From IMG/VR virus record IMGVR_UViG_3300028820_000007, positions 1 through 41,527 of that record: a DNA stretch of 41,527 nucleotides. One strand, 5' to 3'. The DNA is from a virus. Below are positions 36,401 through 41,527 of this stretch, one piece after another (position 1 is the first letter of the stretch; every line of letters starts with the position of its first letter). The notes under the pieces were generated by a model that saw only the letters and a program-made list of their open reading frames with translations, was not told where the DNA came from and searched no databases. A program made the translations under genes and the position numbers.

Positions 36401-37036
36401 CGAATCGTAGCATACGATGATGTAGCTTCTAACCGCATGTTGGCTCAAAATGAAGGGCGTGTGAAGATTGATGCTAAAGATATAAGCTCCGGTTTTCTGA
36501 AGGATAAATTAGTAGCTGGTAGAGGTATAGATATTGTTCCTGTTCAGTCTCAATTGGATAATTCACCTAGTTATATAGAAATAAAACTAACTGATTTAGG
36601 ATTACTTGATGATACACTGTTTACTGGTAACGTAACAATAGGTACAGACGAAGTAAGACCTTATCTTAAAATACAAGGTAACTATGCAAATATTATTCAG
36701 GATGATGGGATTGGTAGCGTAGACAGCTGGGTGATTGACCTATCTAAGTCTAGTATACACAAGAGGATTGTTACTCAATCAGGACAACTTCGGCTCCCAA
36801 TCAATCCGCTAGGCTCTGGTCAACAAATGGTTTTGATAATTATACAGAGTAGTCCTAACGGAGGTGTTAATATAGCTTGGCCTGCAGACTTTAAATGGGC
36901 AGGTGGAGTTGTACCTCACTTATCCCAACAACCTGGAGCTGTCGATATTTTAGAGGGTATTTATGATGCTTCTCCTAGCGAATTTAATCCAAATGGAGTT
37001 TGGTATGTAAGACTAATAAAGAATTTCTTTAGCTAA
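30455..37036 (+). CDS. Very large DUF4815 virion protein
   Basis: The 2193-aa protein begins with a clear DUF4815 opening: YRDRFNPTQTNQDWTQVLFKEG (in part) and YLQGAELNEIQS. DUF4815 proteins are phage structural proteins near baseplates and large fibres; their function is not defined. Residues 315-406 are a three-copy tandem repeat (LTLDSTxPTLD...VYF). The middle is mixed beta with linker regions, including a Pro-rich NPPPPPFIPTRAYP. The last 100 residues (MVLIIIQSSPNGGVNIAWP, FKWAGGVVPHL, AVDILEG, VWYVRLI) match a common C-terminal beta domain of phage fibres with the Q...GG..I.WP..KW.GG..P motif. It is the longest gene here and may form the largest fibre or baseplate arm. Confidence 0.75.
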   Translation: MNKVNPNTKKVYRDRFNPTQTNQDWTQVLFKEGVYLQGAELNEIQSIIIHRLGSVINRLIPDGALLAGGEMTEFVDERTGLSTVNLREAVVKYFSTLFRVPARDLILQGSEDGSYTIGVLLTRQYLTAVQNPILYQEEEVVQGFGTEGADREFWDAQWTFKIDGLILPGFTQPLEIQDLDTNPDKYFFPVYRLPTTNGGVINKYNYDFRNYLSTVINEINNSFIVSGLELINTGNAGKLTTTGGGDKFRYQDIDYLEFSLSEGLAYIQGKRVRIDSKQVFKIPRALEERYIDRDRIDLLEKDAFPSKVAFVCLGLTLDSTVPTLDSNVFTLDTYCDVYKQAVYFRLTLDSTIPTLDADTTIDTYYGAYRRPVYFITLDSTTPTLDSTTATLDVDGTVPIQAINFSFTLSPVDLVLNSVNQTLYPNASITITISVSAFELPADNNLAKVLLRDLFYDVLTLLPNESLPNVNYSARNQFNEDLILNVDFTENDVKEAILHNFLIVKVNLTEVDVLGRVVPAIKFYSRKFGELGRSYTLTFTTDNYENITSTLSSSNPPKDNFEGGLLRPIVPLNFRPVSQVGSVEIGYRVRKVLTRSTTSAIDDPGVDERITDIEGVVLVFDNHTNYRPGLDFNVTTDGRLSWDSALNAPTPGQEYIVIYSTTKTIKPGKAKHLVATETLIRDVSLKEQLVSPPRRNILSVIRVVSGNKLYRLGVDYYVNLDRTGIEFIEGRGPSDGSTFDIEFEYGLVYESGDYISIDKYDFNSRVLVKRAFNNFDPDLVKLDNFYTRSLDIRNGIELSDSRLYQLEQPVFVSYYYYLNREDLVYLDSDGNVRVLRGKSEYQNYIAPPVPYGVLPIASIQLPADSTAKDIIVRHFGNKSVSQTELFHLVTRVKEIESILLELVLRQKVIEEIPCSASLVDANSDNFTNLGNLDTQDDLIKDNTDSVLIPIASLSALELPSELTVHDKSPDLVVDLERSFIDSTSWSHVYTLPFSTYIAKSQLSITTSTVVQNITLPNNIASSTIGPSIDEWVDRVTDEQLIEQISTGWIHASKLSTRKAQLINLIRWYQGEDTDETYFPWVDRSLDFPHASSQDYVDYLGITKRETDNTRRSNYNLIDAISQDYSLMRPRRIEFELRGFLPNESIRVRFAGFDLPCFPLGLTQQGLSPDRGFHLDAILLSVKPQDNSFDYSALRKRVSRAYSNYEFNWQGVNENSCLLEHQKPNNKIITHYLKRTVQQVFGLPENNPLVREVIDGLLDNFDLIENTSGTVKADANGNAKGFFHVPLLLIPTGDKVVEFIGNQRSYARSKFLAFNHKNRVNNKYKAETKSSIYQEIVDRFSPVDTNSKYSPITWEYIDGRCKPVQSVLGRYATEEACILDNPPPPPFIPTRAYPINTADKYQLPILQKTPNSDEFVFINGYHEIYLNTGATDNRQYKVKSVLGSPELVSSLSKLQVKIIETSDLTDASSLKLILFGIIQTTFTNAGSFSTLKLQSTTEYDISVVLEDSFNSDEYIFNFVFVPGYALNVKPKEQQLATAKSVTFLPESLYEYYSNVSIPNPIGYTFALDKITPVRSVKLAITKVPTDKNKIIRVEIRNTLSGYPGDTILGSAELRAGDVECLEPLTGEAGQPEFTEFVFTKEPIYLNPFEVYCIVVVATDAGFEVAVADSNNTDIFTGSNNTLSSLAVLADKNEPDKFFVSNNGTVWSLFYNRRLCFELVGCSFYGLKVGTIERLSGDNCLNRDAVVSSSDPEGFEGCLVLRGRTNVYNSQVFVPARYNTFDKTSLTCQYTGSIPGCNSEWINIHYNRLNIIKKTYNTFAIRHLFYGRDGVAPVLAKDSPIVVTGRYNYPANYITKEVVLSEDTPFNNVRILVDEYLPPQCNVVYSLSVDGGVTWIVANNELGPNGEITTTRIDENVKSISSSLKYEFNQRVCTWELASDFIYDSTLKRRVGGVFTQLSGYARRYKIRISATTTDNTVSPTLRNLRIVAYDDVASNRMLAQNEGRVKIDAKDISSGFLKDKLVAGRGIDIVPVQSQLDNSPSYIEIKLTDLGLLDDTLFTGNVTIGTDEVRPYLKIQGNYANIIQDDGIGSVDSWVIDLSKSSIHKRIVTQSGQLRLPINPLGSGQQMVLIIIQSSPNGGVNIAWPADFKWAGGVVPHLSQQPGAVDILEGIYDASPSEFNPNGVWYVRLIKNFFS
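31397..31672 (+). repeat. Three tandem ~31-codon repeats in DUF4815 gene
   Basis: Three in-frame units read LTLDSTVPTLD, LTLDSTIPTLD and TLDSTTPTLD, followed in the first two by D-T-Y-x-x-x-Y...VYF. The DNA copies are clearly related (ttggattctaca and ttggattccaca) but diverged, so the repeat is moderately recent and maintained in frame. Confidence 0.7.
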
Positions 37037-37110
37037 GTTTGTTTATTTTTATCTCATTTTCTGTATTTGTTTTTCAGTTAATTTGTATTTACTGCAATGT
37101 AGGTTTAAAG

Positions 37111-37404
37111 ATGGAAGAGTACATTTGGTGCATCTCTCAAAAACCTATACTAGATCGATTAATAATTCAGTTTAATGCTCATAAAGTAAACTATGTTTAT
37201 CCAGTTCCGGTAAAATCTCTACCAAAAGAGTTTATATACGAGTTAAAGCGTAATTATGATTTGTCTGAGGCATCTATTAAGAAGATTTCTATTCTTATAC
37301 GCGGTAATGAAGAGGATATAAAGAAGGCAAAAAATATACTAGACTTTGTTACCAAAACAAGTAAATTAGTAAAGCAACTAAATAAACTATATGAGGTTAG
37401 TTAG
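37111..37404 (+). CDS. Small helical protein, unrecognised
   Basis: I start at ATG 37111 (97 aa). A TTG at 37039 would add a 24-residue hydrophobic extension (FIFISFSVFVFQLICIYC), which looks like a translated U-rich gap rather than a real signal. The product has helices rich in Lys/Glu (FIYELKRNYDLSEASIKK, NEEDIKKAKNILDFV, KLVKQLNKLYE). Its TAG stop overlaps the next gene's GTG (TAGTG). It may be an assembly chaperone or adaptor for the large neighbour, but nothing in the sequence proves this. Confidence 0.42.
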   Translation: MEEYIWCISQKPILDRLIIQFNAHKVNYVYPVPVKSLPKEFIYELKRNYDLSEASIKKISILIRGNEEDIKKAKNILDFVTKTSKLVKQLNKLYEVS

Positions 37405-38045
37405 TGTTAGATAGAAATTTAGCAGTTGAGTTATTTAGTCTATTCGCAGGTAATTCTGTTGAATATACAGATTCTCTTGCCTCCCCAGAAAAGCCAAGAC
37501 AACAAGTTCCAATTCAGCTAACTCAATCTCAGTTAGTAAAAAGATTTTTTACTAAAGATACACTTATAAATGTTCATTTTCCTTTTCTTAGTAATAACGA
37601 TACGAGTAGTCATAGATTAGTAATTTACTCTAGATCACTAGATATAGATAGATTAAGAAGTTTCATTGAGAAAGATAAACAAGTTTATCTTGATAAATTT
37701 GTTCTATTAGAAGTAAAAGGATCGAATGATTATCCAGGTTTATTTTATCTATCACAGCAATCTAGTTCCTTAAGAAGCTTTGTAAACAAACTGAAACCTG
37801 GAAGATATCCCGTAACTATAAGTGAAGAAGGTAGGTTACCCATAATAGCGTTAGTTAATAAAGTTAGGAATCAACCTATAGTTAATCCATTTAGTATAAA
37901 AGTTAGTGATAGCATAAACATAAATGTTAATCAATGGGAATTTCCCTTTGATTATGATTTACTTAGGCAACATATTAAACAGTTTACACGATATATAACA
38001 CTTGATCCTGATAGTAGTAACAGTGAACTAATTAGTCTATTATGA
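37404..38045 (+). CDS. Unrecognised virion-region protein, 213 aa
   Basis: The GTG start overlaps the preceding stop (TAGTG) and the stop overlaps the next ATG (ATGA), so this gene is in a tightly coupled block. The protein is mixed alpha/beta: a short N-terminal helix (LAVELFSLFAG), a basic-polar stretch (LTQSQLVKRFF), strands near VLLEVKGSN and YPVTISEEG, and a C-terminal helix (YDLLRQHIKQF). No family recognised. Function probably linked to the peripheral tail structures around it. Confidence 0.42.
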   Translation: MLDRNLAVELFSLFAGNSVEYTDSLASPEKPRQQVPIQLTQSQLVKRFFTKDTLINVHFPFLSNNDTSSHRLVIYSRSLDIDRLRSFIEKDKQVYLDKFVLLEVKGSNDYPGLFYLSQQSSSLRSFVNKLKPGRYPVTISEEGRLPIIALVNKVRNQPIVNPFSIKVSDSININVNQWEFPFDYDLLRQHIKQFTRYITLDPDSSNSELISLL

Positions 38046-38668
38046 GCTATATCAAATATCGGGATGCAGATGGTGCAGTTAAATATATAGCTGGAAGAAA
38101 TACTGGGAATGATCCACAAGATCCCTTTATTCCAGAGCAGGTTATATTACAGGAGAATCTTGCAACTGCAAGTAATCAAGTAACTACACACCAATATCTA
38201 AATGATATACGTAATAAAGACTTTGCTACACAAAGCACTCTTCTTCAAGTATCTGAGCGCATTAATAGAATAACAAAAGTTGGTTCTATAATCACTCAGA
38301 ACATTGTTATATCTAGTACTGCTAATGTCTATAACTTTGGAGCAAGTGTAGATTTAGTAGAGTTTAACTCTGTTGGAATACAAGTCCAAGTTGTAACTGC
38401 CAGTACAAATGCTGTTAATCTGGCTATGCGTGTTCAGTTTAGTGGAGATAATATAACCTTCAACTTTTTATCTAAGTTAGATGCTAATGATGTATCTAGT
38501 TTAAGAACCTTTAATTTAGGTAGCTTAAACGTAGTTGGACCTCTATCAGGTGGATTGATTTTATTACCTCGATCAATGAGGTATATGAAATTAGGTTTTA
38601 CTGCGTTGGATACACCAGGTTCTACTTCTGGTGTAGTACAGGCAATTATTCAGGGATTGAATAATTAG
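38042..38668 (+). CDS. Beta-rich small virion protein
   Basis: The 208-aa product starts within the previous stop. The N-terminal 90 residues include a short helix region (LLQVSERINRITK); the rest is beta-rich, with segments VGIQVQVVTAS, AMRVQFSGDNITFNF, RSMRYMKLGFTAL and TSGVVQAIIQGL. The last pattern, RYMKLG followed by a Gly-rich turn and a closing strand, is common in small phage head or fibre proteins with a jelly-roll-like fold. Surface attachment or adhesin function is possible; not assigned. Confidence 0.42.
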   Translation: MSYIKYRDADGAVKYIAGRNTGNDPQDPFIPEQVILQENLATASNQVTTHQYLNDIRNKDFATQSTLLQVSERINRITKVGSIITQNIVISSTANVYNFGASVDLVEFNSVGIQVQVVTASTNAVNLAMRVQFSGDNITFNFLSKLDANDVSSLRTFNLGSLNVVGPLSGGLILLPRSMRYMKLGFTALDTPGSTSGVVQAIIQGLNN

Positions 38669-38682
38669 ATTATTACTTAGCT

Positions 38683-38913
38683 ATGGGAAATCTGACAGAG
38701 AAGTTAATAAATTACATTGAGCTAAACCATGCTCTCACTACTAACTACAGATATGGTATAACTCCGCCAGGAAGTTATGTAGTTAGTACAGATTTATTAG
38801 CTCCTGTAGTACACTCTAAAAATCGTTTATTACGGTCAGAAGTCGGACTACCTGTTGATTACTTAGATGATGATAATTATCTAGATGATAACTATCTACA
38901 AGCAGGAGCATAG
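38683..38913 (+). CDS. Small acidic protein, unrecognised
   Basis: The 76-aa product has an N-terminal helix (LTEKLINYIELNHAL), a Tyr/Gly/Pro middle (YRYGITPPGSYVV) and a repeated acidic end (YLDDDNYLDDNYLQ). It lies 14 bases after one gene and three bases before the next. Short size and low complexity limit the call; it is kept because it fits the packed operon with no overlap to a better frame. Confidence 0.38.
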   Translation: MGNLTEKLINYIELNHALTTNYRYGITPPGSYVVSTDLLAPVVHSKNRLLRSEVGLPVDYLDDDNYLDDNYLQAGA

Positions 38914-38916
38914 ACG

Positions 38917-39282
38917 ATGAGTATTAACTTAGCTGGTTTTAAAATAACGCCTAGAGAGAATCCAAATAATCCTAATGAAAATAGCCTTTTAGGAACTAAT
39001 GGATCTGCATTTGTTATTAAATACAACAATCTAATCGATCAGCTACAGTTGATTCTTAATGATTTAAATAAACCGGTTGTTAGAAATAGATTTAGTGGAG
39101 ATAACATAACTAGATCTTTTTTATTAAGTGAAGCTCCTAATCCAGATAATCAAGTTTTAGTATTTGTTGATAATAATTATGTGAACGCAAATAACTATAA
39201 TATTTCAGGAAACCAAATTAACTTTGTAAATCCTCCAACACCTGGAGCAAATAATGTAGAAGTTATTATTCTCAAGTATTGA
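38917..39282 (+). CDS. Small fibre-domain protein
   Basis: The last 65 residues of this 121-aa protein are a recognisable fibre domain: NRFSGDNITRSFLLSEAP, VLVFVDNNYVNANNYNISGNQINFVNPPTPG (read as VFVDNNYV and NQINFVNPPTPG) and a closing VEVIILKY strand. This FSG-x-x-x-x-x-F-x-L...VFVDG...YxxSGxxIxF..PP pattern is widespread in phage tail fibres and decoration proteins. The N-terminal half is Asn/Pro-rich with a short helix (LIDQLQLILNDL), possibly for trimerisation or attachment. A standalone fibre module fits the location. Confidence 0.6.
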   Translation: MSINLAGFKITPRENPNNPNENSLLGTNGSAFVIKYNNLIDQLQLILNDLNKPVVRNRFSGDNITRSFLLSEAPNPDNQVLVFVDNNYVNANNYNISGNQINFVNPPTPGANNVEVIILKY

Positions 39283-39289
39283 GTCTAAC

Positions 39290-40006
39290 ATGATTAAGCA
39301 GATTGTTGATGTTGGTGTAAGTAGACTCAATCCCTTTATAGTAGTTAGTGAGACTAATGTAGTCCTACAAGGACAAATACAATTTCAAAACAGATTACCC
39401 TTTTTTGTTATTTCAGAAAATAATCGAGACTTAAATAGAGTAGCTAGATTACCTAGTTATACCTCCTATCCATTCACTGATCTGGTAGAACTAATTTATA
39501 GCTATACAAATAACGAGCAAACAAATCCAGAAGAACCACCGAAAGAAGAAATCAAAATAATCAGACTCGAAGACCAAGAACTTATTATTGAAATCAAAAA
39601 TCCCTGTATTATACGCTCAATTTATAAACAACTGGATTTGGATACAACAGTTATATATAAATACTTAGATCAGTTTCCAGATCCGTCTAAACCTAGACTT
39701 ATAGAGTTTAAAGATTTAAGGACACATCAGTTGTATACACTTGAGAATACAATACGTGCAGCTCAGATTCTTTCTCAACAGCAAGAATTAAAAACTTTAA
39801 AATGCTTATCTGACTTACCTAAGTATGAAAATTATAGAGTTATAAGTTTAGTCAACCAGACTTTTTTAGATTGGTTTAGTTTGACCTACTCTGAATATCT
39901 ATATTTCAGCTATACAAAAACAACTCCCAGAATAAGTTGGTTAAATTTAACGTATAGTGAGTATCAATACACAACTTATAGCCAATTTTTAGATATTGAA
40001 TTATAA
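39290..40006 (+). CDS. Unrecognised protein with LTYSEY repeats
   Basis: The 238-aa product has an N-terminal beta-rich part, a Pro/Glu-rich linker near residues 75-90 (NPEEPPKEEIK) and a helix around RAAQILSQQQELKTL. Near its C-terminus the motif LTYSEYxY occurs twice (about 198-205 and 220-227), each preceded by a Trp (DWFS and SWLN). The repeat is aromatic-rich, as in some carbohydrate-contact or beta-fold linkers, but I recognise no family. It sits between a fibre-domain protein and a spike-like protein, so a role in the peripheral tail is likely. Confidence 0.42.
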   Translation: MIKQIVDVGVSRLNPFIVVSETNVVLQGQIQFQNRLPFFVISENNRDLNRVARLPSYTSYPFTDLVELIYSYTNNEQTNPEEPPKEEIKIIRLEDQELIIEIKNPCIIRSIYKQLDLDTTVIYKYLDQFPDPSKPRLIEFKDLRTHQLYTLENTIRAAQILSQQQELKTLKCLSDLPKYENYRVISLVNQTFLDWFSLTYSEYLYFSYTKTTPRISWLNLTYSEYQYTTYSQFLDIEL

Positions 40007-40045
40007 GTAAAGACTAATTAGTTTACTAAATCTTTAGGTAAATAT

Positions 40046-40999
40046 ATGCCGTGGGCAGGTTCAGTAGATACAATTGCGGAACTAAAGGCAATACCAAGTC
40101 AGTTAAGACAAGATGGATTTCCTTTACTAGTTAGATCTGAAGCTGATTGGTTTTGTTATTTATCTAGTAACTCACAGGTTGCTGATGAAACTAATGTTAT
40201 TAGTCCTAATCAGGGTTCAGGACGTTGGCTGAGATTGGGTTTATTTAGGACTAAAAGAAGATTAAATAGCTCTATAACCATTTATGTATCTAATACAGGA
40301 AGTGACTCTAATAACGGATTATCTGCCGGTTCTCCATTACTAACAATACAAGCAGCAATTGACAAAGCTTTACAGCTGGATATTTATCCGTATACAGTAA
40401 CTATACAAATAGCAGATGGAGTATACACAGCACCGATAGAACTGAAGAAAGTAAGTGGAAACGTTTTAATTCGTGGAAATTTATCTAATCCATCTTCTGT
40501 TGTTATTCAAGCTTCCAATGTCACGTCTGTCGTAACAGCAATTGGTGTAGAAAACTATGAATTAGAATCACTGAGATTTAATTCTTTAGTTAGCGGAGAT
40601 TTGATTAGATTAGATAATTCTTCTATCATTTTGAAAAATGTTGTTTTAGGCAACTGCTTAGGATCAAACTCTATTTTAGCTAACAACTCAAAGATTTTAG
40701 TTGAGAATCTTTTTGTAGCAGGTGGGCCGAGTACAGGAGTATTACTTAATCTACAAAAATATTCTCAATTGATGATTGAAGGTAGTGTTACTGCACTAGC
40801 TAACTTTGCTGTAGATACTGTATTGAACTGTGAACTCTTTTCCCTAGCAGACTTAAGAAATACAAACTTTGACCAAGATATTTATACTATTACTGGTAAA
40901 AAATTTAACGTAGCTACCAACAGTATTATTATAGGCACAATACCGTTTGGTTCTATTACAGGTACAGTGGATACAAATACATACGGTCAGTTTATCTAA
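40046..40999 (+). CDS. Beta-helix tail spike-like protein
   Basis: Residues 1-65 (MPWAGSVDTIAELKAIPSQ; GSGRWLRLG) look like the capped N-terminal segment many phages use before a spike body. Then YVSNTGSDSNNGLSAGSP followed by TIQAAIDKAL is the hallmark opening of pectate-lyase-like right-handed beta-helices. The following rungs (VTIQIADGVYTAPIEL, VVIQASNVTSV, LIRLDNSSIILKNVVL, SILANNSKILVENLFV) fit this fold. Such spikes bind or degrade surface glycans; catalytic residues are not obvious, so it may bind without cutting. At 317 aa it is short for a tailspike and may be a branch piece. A weak AGG precedes the ATG by ten bases. Confidence 0.68.
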   Translation: MPWAGSVDTIAELKAIPSQLRQDGFPLLVRSEADWFCYLSSNSQVADETNVISPNQGSGRWLRLGLFRTKRRLNSSITIYVSNTGSDSNNGLSAGSPLLTIQAAIDKALQLDIYPYTVTIQIADGVYTAPIELKKVSGNVLIRGNLSNPSSVVIQASNVTSVVTAIGVENYELESLRFNSLVSGDLIRLDNSSIILKNVVLGNCLGSNSILANNSKILVENLFVAGGPSTGVLLNLQKYSQLMIEGSVTALANFAVDTVLNCELFSLADLRNTNFDQDIYTITGKKFNVATNSIIIGTIPFGSITGTVDTNTYGQFI

Positions 41000-41001
41000 A
41001 A

Positions 41002-41527
41002 ATGGCTTATCTAGGTCCTCCGTTAACTAGTTATTCAATTCCTCATTACCTAATTCCCCGATTAAATGTAGATAGCTCTTCTGATAGACAAGAAGCAGGA
41101 GTAGAAACTAGTCCTATTGTACCTAACTCTTCGGATAATACAGAAATAACTACAGTTAATCTAGATTCAAACTCCTCCGGAGTAAGAGCATTAGATACTG
41201 GATTAGTTCAAAGACTACCAGCTAATCCATCACCTGCAGTAGAACCTATAAGAACAGAACAAAATTCTAATGTTAAGGCAGAGAAACATTTTAGAATCTA
41301 TGTTTCTAAAGATAGATACTTTGAAATGGATATGTTGCCTGCTATTAGGCAAAATTTATCTCACCCACATGGTTTGTCTGGTCAATCAGTACCGGGTGCT
41401 CCTCCAGGTGTTACTTTTACTCAGCTGCAAAATACAGCTAACATACCTATACCTGGTGGTGCTCCAGTTGTGCAAAGTCTAGGTGTAAATATGATGACAA
41501 TGCAGTTTGTAGGGGCATTTATTGGGT
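41002..41527 (+). CDS. Partial gene at window end, unrecognised tail protein
   Basis: An ATG two bases after the preceding stop opens a frame that runs to the window edge (175 codons, 3' end missing). The first 100 residues are Ser/Asn/Pro-rich and probably disordered. From about residue 92 it becomes ordered (KHFRIYVSKDRYFEMDML), then a Pro/Gly stretch (GQSVPGAPPGV) and NMMTMQFVGAFIG at the edge. Too little is visible for a family. An in-frame-independent ORF at 41270-41482 is in another frame and less likely. Confidence 0.5.
   Translation, partial: MAYLGPPLTSYSIPHYLIPRLNVDSSSDRQEAGVETSPIVPNSSDNTEITTVNLDSNSSGVRALDTGLVQRLPANPSPAVEPIRTEQNSNVKAEKHFRIYVSKDRYFEMDMLPAIRQNLSHPHGLSGQSVPGAPPGVTFTQLQNTANIPIPGGAPVVQSLGVNMMTMQFVGAFIG

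Noticed and set aside
37039-37110. TTG start giving a hydrophobic N-terminal segment
   Set aside because: The region is U-rich, no ribosome-binding site precedes the TTG, and ATG 37111 opens a well-formed helical protein.
40006-40027. AGTAAA...TTTACT inverted repeat before the spike-like gene
   Set aside because: The stem is only six A/T-rich pairs with no U-tract, not distinguishable from chance.
41270-41482. ORF of 70 codons near the window end
   Set aside because: It is in a different frame inside the longer open frame beginning at ATG 41002, which follows the preceding stop by two bases and has a more natural composition.
1-41527. CRISPR arrays, insertion sequences, attachment sites
   Set aside because: No regularly spaced repeats of suitable size, no transposase or integrase genes, and no terminal inverted repeats were seen; all tandem repeats are in-frame protein repeats or short untranslated ones.

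Overview
The window is a continuous, AT-rich block of virion genes from a large contractile-tailed (myovirus-type) bacteriophage. Every gene I can support reads on the + strand. Most are packed end to end, with many TAATG, TAGTG or ATGA stop/start overlaps. The standard genetic code fits, with TAA, TAG and TGA all used as stops. No rRNA, tRNA, CRISPR array, integrase or transposase was found. The host cannot be fixed from this sequence. Several families present (the DUF4815 protein, HGL-type virion domains, GGTGAN and PHGTG fibre repeats) are familiar from phages with large virions, including cyanophages, so a cyanobacterial host is possible but unproven.

Layout. (1) 1-2084: the end of one tail-fibre gene and a second fibre gene built from six repeats of about 37 residues. 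(2) 2095-9273: the capsid block. It has two multidomain head-assembly proteins, the second carrying a Mu gpI-like prohead protease and a scaffold-like coiled coil. These are followed by the major capsid protein, a probable capsid-associated protein and a protein with a C-terminal HeH/SAP-like helix pair. (3) 9297-17404: neck/tail genes, with two unrecognised proteins, a very large (1299 aa) tail sheath and a probable tail tube protein. (4) 17489-28861: baseplate block, with a hub-like protein, several unrecognised proteins, a Pro/Gly-rich protein with a needle-like C-terminal segment, gp25-like, gpJ-like and gpI-like wedge proteins, and a short fibre-like protein. (5) 28858-41527: large peripheral proteins, with a propeller-like protein, a 2193-aa DUF4815 protein, small virion proteins, a beta-helix spike-like protein and the start of one more gene.

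Stem-loops with terminator-like shape follow the genes expected to make the most abundant products: capsid, its downstream neighbour, sheath and tube. The only long untranslated stretch (16290-16657) lies between sheath and tube, so tube could be transcribed on its own.

The most unusual part is the pair of head-assembly polypeptides at 2095-3945 and 4012-6399. The first contains a domain that aligns closely with pterin-4a-carbinolamine dehydratase, with the HHP active-site motif kept and the third catalytic His replaced by Asn. The second contains a phage-type inorganic-pyrophosphatase-like domain just before its protease domain. Both share a recurrent short motif, [E/K/R]-L-S-[N/K], mostly near domain borders, including an exact NQELSKS repeat written with different codons. 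My inference is that these are head polyproteins processed by the resident protease, possibly releasing enzyme-like domains into the capsid.
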